Positions 1 to 5,376 of a DNA stretch of 5,499 nucleotides are shown here, piece by piece (the first letter of the stretch is position 1; every line of letters starts with the position of its first letter). Position numbers and translations under genes: made by a program. This DNA is from Clostridia bacterium (GTDB lineage Bacteria > Bacillota_A > Clostridia > Oscillospirales > CAG-272). The notes under the pieces are model-generated. The model was not told where the DNA came from and searched no databases. It worked only from the letters and a program-made list of their open reading frames with translations. The DNA is taken from the NCBI GenBank assembly GCA_017472105.1, contig JAFUQY010000128.1, positions 1-5,499 on the forward strand. The letters are read 5' to 3'.

Positions 1-240
1 ACGGTTTATCTGCGTGAATGATGAAATCCACGTCATACATTGGGCGATGGACGTTTTATCTGCGTGAATGATAAAATCCACGTCATACATTGGGCGACGG
101 ACGGTTTATCTGCGTGGATGATAAAATCCACGTCATACATTGGGCGACGGACGGTTTGTCTGCGTGAACGATGAAATCCACGTCATACATTGGACGATGG
201 ACAGTTTATGCGTGCAGATGATGCAATCCCACCAATCCAA
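1..240. repeat. 50-bp tandem repeat array, four copies plus a decayed fifth
   Basis: Four consecutive units of exactly 50 bp lie at 1-50, 51-100, 101-150 and 151-200, with no spacers between them. They differ at only a few positions each, and all the differences I see are transitions except one G-to-T at position 54. A fifth unit starting at 201 keeps recognisable pieces but has lost the pattern by about 230. The array begins at the window edge, so it may continue to the left. Each unit contains a small inverted repeat: in unit 3, CGTGGAT at 113-119 pairs perfectly with ATCCACG at 126-132 across a 6-nt loop. The 50-bp period is not a multiple of three, so this is not a repeated protein segment. 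I do not recognise the family. Confidence 0.93.
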
Positions 241-278
241 CCCACCATTACATTTTTCATGCAAATTCCACAAAACCG

Positions 279-307
279 TTGACATTTTCATTATTTTATA
301 CTATAAT
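279..307 (+). promoter_or_regulatory. Sigma-A promoter of the solute-binding protein gene
   Basis: A perfect -35 box TTGACA (279-284) is followed by exactly 17 bp and a perfect -10 box TATAAT (302-307). Transcription should begin near 314, giving a 5' leader of about 55 nt before the ATG at 369. The AT-rich stretch around 249-275 could help polymerase binding. The upstream extension of the reading frame to a TTG at 279 begins inside this promoter, which rules it out as the translation start. Confidence 0.9.
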
Positions 308-356
308 TAAATCAACTTCAGGAATCGTTCACCTGATTATCACTTTCAGTTCAATT

Positions 357-363
357 GAGGAGA
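357..363 (+). promoter_or_regulatory. Ribosome binding site for the solute-binding protein
   Basis: GAGGAGA lies 5 nt before the ATG at 369. It fixes the start at 369 rather than at the in-frame TTG at 279. Confidence 0.85.
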
Positions 364-368
364 CAGCT

Positions 369-1889
369 ATGAAAAAGACTCTTTGCATGATTCTTGCAGC
401 AATGATGCTCGCGTCCGCGTTTGTGTCCTGTTCCGACAACAAGGCAGAAAATACCCCGGACGACACCGCTCCCGCAGCTGGGGACACCGCCGCATCCGCG
501 GATGAAACCGTTCCCGAAACCCTCGAAGAAGAGGAAGTCATCTCCGACGATCTGCCCGAGATCACCTTCGACGGTCACGAGTACAAGATCTACAACACCA
601 ATCCCGAAACCAACACATGGTACACCACCGTGCATGTCACCTTCGAGGAAGACACCGGTGAGCCCATTACCTCCGCGATTTTCTACCGCAACATCGCTGT
701 GGAAGACCGCTTTGACGTAAAGATTTCCGAAATCGAACACACCGCGGCGGAAGCGAAGGCCGTTATCACCGCGGGCACTGCCGAAGACATGGACCTCGTG
801 CTCCTCGACGGCGGTGAAGCCATCGGTCTGATCCAGTCCCAGATGGTTTACGACTACAACACCGTGAACTACATCAATCTCGACAAGCCCTACTGGGATC
901 AGAACGCGCGCAAGTACCTCTCCATCGCGAACAAGTACTACGGCGGCGTCGGCGATTTCCTGACCACGACACTCGACGAGACCGTCTGCATGTTCTTCAA
1001 CCGCGCGCTCATCGATGCCTACCAGCTGGAAGACCCGTACGAGCTCGTTGACAACATGAAGTGGACGCTCGACAAGTTTGCCGAAATGGGTGCGACGGTA
1101 TCCAACGACACCAACGGCGACGGCATCTTCACCGACCAGGACCGCTATTCCCTCCTCGGTCTGCGCTTCAACGTTTACCCGATGCTCATCTACGGCTCCG
1201 GCGAATCCTACGTCAAGAAGGACGAAAACGACGCGCCCTATATTTCCATCAGCACCGACCGCTTCACCTCTGTTTTCGAAAAGGTCGTTGACATCTGCCA
1301 CTCCGACGGTGACCACTTCTTCTACGACGCGGACATCACCGCAAACACGATGGGTCTTTCTTCCAACCACCGCGTACAGGAAATCATGTTCCCGAACGAC
1401 CAGGCGCTCTTCTGGGTGGAATGCATCTGCTGGGCAAGAGAGCTGCGCGCAATGGAAGAGGACTTCGGTCTTGTCGTTCCTCCGATGTACAACGAAGAAC
1501 AGGGTCAGTATTACAGCTTCCACCACGGCCGCTTCTACGGACCTCAGATCCCCGTGACGCTCACCGGCGAATCCCTCGACCGCTGTGCAATTATCCTCGA
1601 AGCGCTGAACTCCCACTCCACGAACACCGTTCTCAAGGCATACTACGACGTATCGCTTGAAAACAAGATCGCGCGTGACGAAGAAACCGGCAAGCACCTC
1701 GACCTCATCTTCGAAACCCTGACCTACGACACCTCCATCGTTTACGACATCGCCTCCATCGACTCGGGTCTGTACACCATGGCTTCCGAAAACAAGAAGG
1801 ACGTTGCGTCCTATGCGAAGAAGAATCAGAAGATCATGAAGAAGCAGATTGAGAAGATTGTGGAGAAAATTTCCGGCATGGAAGAATGA
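369..1889 (+). CDS. Extracellular solute-binding lipoprotein of an ABC transporter (carbohydrate-type)
   Basis: This 506-residue protein probably captures a sugar or related solute outside the membrane and delivers it to an ABC importer; the ligand cannot be read from sequence. The N-terminus is a lipoprotein signal: Lys2-Lys3, a hydrophobic stretch 5-19, and a lipobox-like FVSC with the lipidated cysteine at 21. A flexible acidic, Asp/Glu/Thr/Ala-rich linker follows (22-63), as is usual between lipid anchor and binding domain. The rest resembles large family-1-type binding proteins of gut Clostridia, for example KPYWDQNA, GVGDF and CMFFNRALI. Residues 247-258 (nt 1107-1142) form an EF-hand-like calcium loop with ligands at D247, N249, D251, T255 and D258. 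No permease or ATPase gene is in the window. Its own promoter and terminator make it an apparent single-gene unit, so it may serve a transporter encoded elsewhere. The family call is strong; the substrate is unknown. Confidence 0.85.
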   Translation: MKKTLCMILAAMMLASAFVSCSDNKAENTPDDTAPAAGDTAASADETVPETLEEEEVISDDLPEITFDGHEYKIYNTNPETNTWYTTVHVTFEEDTGEPITSAIFYRNIAVEDRFDVKISEIEHTAAEAKAVITAGTAEDMDLVLLDGGEAIGLIQSQMVYDYNTVNYINLDKPYWDQNARKYLSIANKYYGGVGDFLTTTLDETVCMFFNRALIDAYQLEDPYELVDNMKWTLDKFAEMGATVSNDTNGDGIFTDQDRYSLLGLRFNVYPMLIYGSGESYVKKDENDAPYISISTDRFTSVFEKVVDICHSDGDHFFYDADITANTMGLSSNHRVQEIMFPNDQALFWVECICWARELRAMEEDFGLVVPPMYNEEQGQYYSFHHGRFYGPQIPVTLTGESLDRCAIILEALNSHSTNTVLKAYYDVSLENKIARDEETGKHLDLIFETLTYDTSIVYDIASIDSGLYTMASENKKDVASYAKKNQKIMKKQIEKIVEKISGMEE

Positions 1890-1966
1890 GCGGGAATACG
1901 CCTCAGCTGTAACCGCACGACAACCATCCCGCTCCTGAGAATTTCCCTCACGGAAAATTCTCCGAG
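1888..1966 (+). other. Two adjacent 3' hairpins after the solute-binding protein gene
   Basis: The first is a perfect 8-bp inverted repeat, GAGCGGGA (1888-1895, starting inside the stop codon) with TCCCGCTC (1927-1934), around a 31-nt loop. The second starts three bases later: GAGAATTTCC (1937-1946) pairs with 1952-1962 with a single bulged A and a 5-nt loop. Neither has a U-tract, so they are unlikely to terminate on their own. They may protect the mRNA 3' end or mark an older terminator. The structures are inferred by eye. Confidence 0.5.
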
Positions 1967-2006
1967 GTTAAACCGCGATTTATCCGGGATATGTAATGTA
2001 GAATAG

Positions 2007-2049
2007 AAAAAATGGACGGTTATCCGCATTGGATGCCGTCCGTTTTTTT
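2007..2049 (+). terminator. Strong Rho-independent terminator, probably bidirectional
   Basis: GGACGG (2014-2019) pairs with CCGTCC (2036-2041). Inside it, ATCC (2022-2025) pairs with GGAT (2031-2034) around a 5-nt loop. A run of seven T follows on the + strand (2043-2049). On the left, AAAAAA (2007-2012) extends the stem and becomes a T-run when read on the minus strand. The hairpin can therefore stop the solute-binding protein transcript and also leftward readthrough from miaA. Confidence 0.9.
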
Positions 2050-2060
2050 GTATTTGTTCT

Positions 2061-2341
2061 CGCCTCATCCGTCACGGATTTTCAATCCGCGCCACCTTCC
2101 CCGGCTGTGTTTTTGAAGCTGAAACTTCACGCGACTGCACGGGGAAGGCTAAACGCCGCTCGTCTGACCGCATCCTCGGATGTTATGGTGTGACTGAGAA
2201 ACAATTTATGTTTACATCCCACTGTGCACCCGGACGTGCAGTCTTTAGCCTTCCCCGTGCAGGCACGAAAAGTCTAAGCCGAACAAACGCAGCCGGGGAA
2301 GGTGGCGCGATTTTTGCCAAAAAATCGTGACGGATGAGGCG
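2061..2341. repeat. E1: 281-bp imperfect palindromic intergenic element
   Basis: The outer arms 2061-2076 and 2326-2341 are perfect 16-bp inverted repeats, and 2088-2107 with 2290-2309 are perfect 20-bp inverted repeats. Between these in each arm sits a mini-hairpin of different sequence (2077-2087 on the left, 2310-2325 on the right). Further in, 2135-2153 and 2244-2262 are a perfect 19-bp pair. Pairing continues in register through CGTC/GACG (2161-2164 with 2233-2236) and GGATGT/ACATCC (2178-2183 with 2214-2219), leaving a loop of about 30 nt. The only register change is the 5-nt size difference between the mini-hairpins. It contains no convincing gene. It fills the space between the convergent solute-binding protein and miaA genes, ending 17 bp before the miaA stop. 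It resembles MITE-like repeats I remember from gut Clostridia, but I cannot name a family. Confidence 0.88.
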
Positions 2342-2358
2342 TGATGAGGCGTGAAACC

Positions 2359-3306
2359 TCAATCCTTCCCCATCATCCGCACCGCTTCGTCCGCCAGCTC
2401 GTCCGATGTCTTCACAACCCCGTTTTCGTCCGGGACAAGCCTGTGCGCATCCTTCATCCGGCGGAACCAGATCAGCTGACGCTTTGCGTAATGGCGCGTT
2501 GCCAGCTTGATCTCGTCAGCGGCGGCGTCAAGGGTGCAGTCCCCCGCGAAGTACGGCAGGAATTCCTTGTACCCGATTGCCTGCGCCGCGGTCTGGCTGA
2601 TTTTCCTGCCGGTGCACAGCAGATTCCGCGCTTCTTCGGGCAGGCCTTCGTTCATCATGATGTCAACCCGCTTCTCGATCCGGCTGTACAGGAGCGCGCG
2701 GTCGGCAAAATCGAGGATGAACACCGTGTCGTCGTACGGGATCTCGCCGGAAATCTGCTCGCGGTCGGTCTCGGTTTTCGTCTTCCCGGTCGTCTCGTAC
2801 ACCTCAATGGCGCGGACAACCCGTTTTACATTATTCGGATGAATCGCGTCAGCCGCATCGGGGTCAATCTCAGCGAGCCGTGCGTGGAGTGCGTCGTTCC
2901 CGTGCTCCTCAGCGAAGCGGTAGAGCTCCTCGCGCAGTGCGTCATCCCGTTCCCCTTCGGCGTAGGATGAAATCCGCATCAGGGAGTCGTGGTACATCCC
3001 CGTGCCGCCGCAAAGAATCGGAATCTTCCCGCGAGATGCGATGTCTGCGATGACTCCGGACGCAATTCTCGCATAATCGGCGGCAGAAAACTCGTCCTCC
3101 GGCTCAACGATATCGAACATGTGATGCACGACGCCGCCACGTTCTTCAAGCGTGGGAGTCGCCGTGCCGATGTCCATGCCCCGGTAAAGCTGCATGGAGT
3201 CGCAGGACACGACCTCACCGCCGAGACGTTTTGCAAGCGCGATGGCGAGACCCGTTTTCCCGGATGCCGTCGGTCCGAGGACGGATATGGTTTTGATTTT
3301 GGTCAT
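2359..3306 (-). CDS. miaA: tRNA dimethylallyltransferase MiaA
   Basis: MiaA transfers dimethylallyl from DMAPP to N6 of adenosine 37 in cytosolic tRNAs that read UNN codons, giving i6A. At 315 residues it matches the usual size of about 300-316. The P-loop GPTASGKT is at residues 11-18. The DSMQLYRGMDIGTATPT block (36-52) holds the conserved catalytic-region Asp36. HHMFDIVEP (61-69), GGTGMY (100-105), HPNNVKRVVRAIEVYETTGK (156-175) and the C-terminal TRHYAKRQLIWFRR tRNA-binding motif (270-283) are all present, so the gene appears intact. The start at 3306 fits the family, with only a short N-terminus before the P-loop, but no clear Shine-Dalgarno sequence precedes it; the nearest purine run, GAAAG, is more than 10 nt away. 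It follows queA on the same strand, separated by 514 bp mostly occupied by E2. E1 and the bidirectional terminator lie downstream. Confidence 0.97.
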   Translation of the reverse strand: MTKIKTISVLGPTASGKTGLAIALAKRLGGEVVSCDSMQLYRGMDIGTATPTLEERGGVVHHMFDIVEPEDEFSAADYARIASGVIADIASRGKIPILCGGTGMYHDSLMRISSYAEGERDDALREELYRFAEEHGNDALHARLAEIDPDAADAIHPNNVKRVVRAIEVYETTGKTKTETDREQISGEIPYDDTVFILDFADRALLYSRIEKRVDIMMNEGLPEEARNLLCTGRKISQTAAQAIGYKEFLPYFAGDCTLDAAADEIKLATRHYAKRQLIWFRRMKDAHRLVPDENGVVKTSDELADEAVRMMGKD

Positions 3307-3408
3307 AGTAGTTGGTACTGCTTTCGTGTGGTTTTGTGGGGTGGTTACGGGAATCTCACGGCTTTGACGCTGCCGCGTTGTGCAGGGGAGGATATTAATC
3401 AGAAAAAA

Positions 3409-3783
3409 CCGATGTCTGCCAGCCTGACGTCACCCTTTGTCATTCTGAGGGCGGGTTATCCTGTAAATAAAAGTCCAACGTCCTGCCCGAAGAATCTGTG
3501 CATGTCCTACTCAAGTCAGTATATGTCCGTGGTTGTCTTGATTTTTCGGCTAAAGAGTACTCACTCCCGTTCATAATGAACAGTTTGCAGACATTTCATT
3601 TATGCATATCGTTCATTATAGGCGTTCGTGAGTATCCTGCATCTGAATAGTATGGAATACCACGGACATTTGCCGATCTGTACCGGACATGCGCAGATTC
3701 TTCGGGCACGAGGTACGGTTAGAATCAGAAGCGATTTTCGCCCTCTGAATGACAAAGAGGAGCGTTTGGCTTGCTGACATCAG
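3409..3783. repeat. E2: 375-bp imperfect palindromic intergenic element
   Basis: Paired blocks share a single symmetry axis at 3596 with no register shift: 3411-3416 with 3776-3781 (6/6), 3436-3453 with 3739-3756 (17/18), 3484-3507 with 3685-3708 (23/24), 3523-3533 with 3659-3669 (11/11), TACTCAC/GTGAGTA 3558-3564 with 3628-3634 (7/7), and ATAATGAAC/GTTCATTAT 3573-3581 with 3611-3619 (9/9). Weaker partial pairing lies between the blocks. The loop is 29 nt (3582-3610). I find no credible gene. It lies between the 3' end of queA and the 5' end of miaA, and the 102 bp from 3307 to 3408 beyond it holds no obvious feature. Its outer motifs, GTCATTCTGAGGGCG and CCCGAAGAATCTG, resemble a dispersed repeat I recall from many anaerobes; that is from memory and unverified. 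No transposase is encoded. Confidence 0.88.
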
Positions 3784-3820
3784 AAATACCATAAATCATT
3801 AACACTGGAGTATTCTTCCT

Positions 3821-4924
3821 TCATTCAATAAACATGGCGTCCCCGAAGGAGAAAAACCGATACTCCTCCTTCACCGCCGTTTCGTATGCGTGCATGATCG
3901 TCTCGCGGTCTGCCAGCGCCGATACCAGCATCAGGAGCGTGCTCTCGGGCAGGTGGAAGTTCGTGATGAGCGCGTCGACCATCTTGAACCGGTAGCCGGG
4001 ATAGATGAAAATGCCGGTGTCCGTGTCGACCGGGTGCAGGATGCCGTCCTCTGTGGATGCGGATTCGAGCACGCGGCACGACGTTGTTCCGACTGCGATG
4101 ACCCGTCCGCCGGCTGCTCTGCGCTCGTTGATGAGCTTCGCCGATTCCTCCGTGACCCGGATGTACTCCGCGTGCATTTCGTGGTCGGCGATCTTGTCCT
4201 CCTTCACCGGGCGGAATGTGCCGAGCCCGACATGCAGGAGCACCGGGACGATTTCGCAGCCCTTTCCGCGGATTTTCTCCATCAGCTCGGGCGTGAAGTG
4301 CAGTCCCGCGGTCGGTGCAGCGGCGGATCCGGCAGTCTTCGAGTAGACCGTCTGGTACCGCTCGGGATTTTCCAGTTTTTGGGTGATGTACGGCGGCAGG
4401 GGCATCGTTCCGAGAAGATCGAGCGCGGCAAAAAAGCTGTCGGCACCACGCTTCACTTCGAATTTCACCACGCGGCATCCGCCTTCGATCACATCAAGCA
4501 CACGCGCTTCCATGATGCCGTCGCCGAAGCCGATCACGTCACCGGGTTTCGCACGTTTGCCGGGTCCCGCGAGCGCTTCCCACGTGTCGTTCTCGCGCTG
4601 TTTGAGCAGGAGAAGCTCGACGGGCGCGGTGGATTCGGTGGGCACGGCTTTTCCGAGATCGGCGTCGTACCGGAGGATGCGGTGCCCGATGATCCGCGCG
4701 GGAATCACACGGGTGTCGTTGACGACGAGGGTGTCGCCGGGTCTGATGTAGTCGAGGATGTCGCGGAAAATGCGGTGCTCAATCGAGCCGTCGTGCCGGT
4801 GCAGAACCATCAGACGGGACGAATCGCGGGGCTCGGCAGGCGTCTGCGCAATCCGCTCCTCGGGCAGGTTATAGAAAAAATCCGAAAGACGCAGTCCGGT
4901 CTCCGGGAGGGTGTTCTTGATCAT
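3821..4924 (-). CDS. queA: S-adenosylmethionine:tRNA ribosyltransferase-isomerase QueA
   Basis: QueA moves and isomerises the ribosyl group of S-adenosylmethionine onto 7-aminomethyl-7-deazaguanine at tRNA position 34, giving epoxyqueuosine in the queuosine pathway. The protein is 367 residues, close to the usual 340-360. Family motifs appear in order: LPEERIAQTPAEPRDSSRLMV (20-40), GDTLVVNDTRVIPARI (63-78), GTMPLPPYI (172-180), GSAAAPTAGLHFT (199-211), HVGLGTFRPV (231-240), MHAEY (250-254), VGTTSCRVLES (278-288), IYPGYRFKMVDALITNFHLP (307-326), and FFSFGDAMFI at the C-terminus. The start at 4924 is chosen because GGAGA lies 6 nt upstream and the family N-terminus follows at once. A longer open frame extends to 5158, but its extra 78 residues are a translation of E3 and spacer DNA. 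The queuosine partner gene tgt is not in the window. Confidence 0.97.
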   Translation of the reverse strand: MIKNTLPETGLRLSDFFYNLPEERIAQTPAEPRDSSRLMVLHRHDGSIEHRIFRDILDYIRPGDTLVVNDTRVIPARIIGHRILRYDADLGKAVPTESTAPVELLLLKQRENDTWEALAGPGKRAKPGDVIGFGDGIMEARVLDVIEGGCRVVKFEVKRGADSFFAALDLLGTMPLPPYITQKLENPERYQTVYSKTAGSAAAPTAGLHFTPELMEKIRGKGCEIVPVLLHVGLGTFRPVKEDKIADHEMHAEYIRVTEESAKLINERRAAGGRVIAVGTTSCRVLESASTEDGILHPVDTDTGIFIYPGYRFKMVDALITNFHLPESTLLMLVSALADRETIMHAYETAVKEEYRFFSFGDAMFIE

Positions 4925-4930
4925 GTCTGT

Positions 4931-4935
4931 TCTCC
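4931..4935 (-). promoter_or_regulatory. Ribosome binding site of queA
   Basis: On the minus strand GGAGA lies 6 nt before the ATG at 4924. It supports this start over the upstream in-frame methionines. Confidence 0.8.
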
Positions 4936-4945
4936 GTTTGTTGTA

Positions 4946-4974
4946 TTGACAAAATCCCGCGTCCGTGATATGAT
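4946..4974 (+). promoter_or_regulatory. Rightward sigma-A promoter, candidate for dapA
   Basis: TTGACA (4946-4951), a 17-bp spacer and TATGAT (4969-4974) form a near-perfect sigma-A promoter on the + strand. It begins only 22 bp outside the queA start codon and points away from it. Transcription from near 4981 would run through E3 to the dapA start at 5377, giving a leader of roughly 395 nt. I see no closer promoter of similar quality for dapA. I could not recognise a lysine riboswitch in the leader. Confidence 0.7.
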
Positions 4975-5043
4975 ACAGGTACAGGATTTGCTGCTTTGGC
5001 ATAGAATGGGGTTGAGGGAAGAAGGAAATGGCGTGGCATATGA

Positions 5044-5250
5044 GCCTTCCTCCGGGAGGAAGGGGGACCACGTATGTGGTGGAAGGAGACCGTGGCACAA
5101 AAAATCCGGTTATCCCCGAAGGGTCAGTCGAGAGATTTTTGAAATTACATGGATTCACACCAGTTCGCCTTCGGCGGTCAGCAATTGTTGTTAGTGCCGC
5201 ATTCTCCCTCAGTCACCATAGGTGACAGCTCCCTCCCGGATGGAGCCTTG
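5044..5250. repeat. E3: palindromic intergenic element with a hairpin in each arm
   Basis: The left arm (about 5044-5098) and right arm (about 5194-5250) are imperfect inverted copies. TCCGGGAGG (5051-5059) pairs with CCTCCCGGA (5232-5240), and GTGGCAC (5092-5098) pairs 6/7 with 5194-5200, with one base of slippage between them. Each arm has its own hairpins: CCTTCCTCC/GGAGGAAGG (5045-5063) and ACCAC/GTGGT (5067-5080) on the left, GTCACC/GGTGAC (5212-5224) on the right. The 95-bp middle contains AAAAATC/GATTTTT (5100-5106 with 5134-5140) and CGCC/GGCG (5166-5176). The right arm resembles, from memory, a CCCTCAGTCACC-type repeat abundant in gut Clostridia. The element lies in the leaders of both flanking genes if the two facing promoters are real. 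Confidence 0.72.
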
Positions 5251-5317
5251 GGTAAAACCGTACGTTCACACGCCCCGCACCATACCTCTTCCTGATTCCC
5301 TCTTCCCTATTCCCTTT

Positions 5318-5345
5318 ATTATATCTCACCTTCGTCCCGTTTTCA
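5318..5345 (-). promoter_or_regulatory. Leftward sigma-A promoter, candidate for queA
   Basis: On the minus strand TTGAAA (5340-5345) is followed by a 16-bp spacer and a perfect TATAAT (5318-5323). Transcription would start near 5311 and run left across E3 to queA, a leader of almost 390 nt. No comparably good minus-strand promoter is visible between E3 and queA. Confidence 0.6.
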
Positions 5346-5365
5346 ACCTTTTTCCGAAAATATTG

Positions 5366-5370
5366 CAGGA
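5366..5370 (+). promoter_or_regulatory. Ribosome binding site of the dapA-like gene
   Basis: AGGAG lies 6 nt before the ATG at 5377. It marks that ATG as the intended start even though it is out of frame with the DapA sequence that follows. Confidence 0.8.
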
Positions 5371-5376
5371 GAAGCC

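Noticed and set aside
1..240. Possible CRISPR array
   Set aside because: The 50-bp units abut each other and have no unique spacers, so this is a plain tandem repeat.
318..336. TCAGG/CCTGA hairpin in the solute-binding protein 5' leader
   Set aside because: Five base pairs with a 9-nt loop is expected by chance, and no operator or riboswitch pattern supports it.
279..368. 30-residue N-terminal extension of the solute-binding protein from TTG 279
   Set aside because: It begins in the -35 box of a perfect promoter, whereas the ATG at 369 has a ribosome binding site and starts a lipoprotein signal.
351..1697. Long minus-strand open frame opposite the solute-binding protein
   Set aside because: It is a frame shadow caused by GC-biased third positions of the real gene, and the protein has no recognisable domains.
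3409..3783. Insertion sequence with transposase
   Set aside because: No open frame in the element resembles a transposase. At most it is a non-autonomous element.
4925..5158. 78-residue N-terminal extension of QueA
   Set aside because: It is a translation of E3 and the spacer, lies upstream of the ribosome binding site at 4931-4935, and is absent from the QueA family.
3890..5194. Long + strand open frame opposite queA
   Set aside because: It is antisense to an intact QueA gene, has no recognisable domain, and runs into E3.
5028..5225. 65-codon + strand open frame in the dapA leader, with GAGGGA 8 nt before its ATG
   Set aside because: Its sequence is mostly a translation of E3 arms. The signal is too weak to call a leader peptide without ribosome profiling.
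4975..5376. Lysine riboswitch upstream of dapA
   Set aside because: The leader is long enough, but I could not match the conserved lysine-aptamer core by eye. A covariance-model search would settle it.
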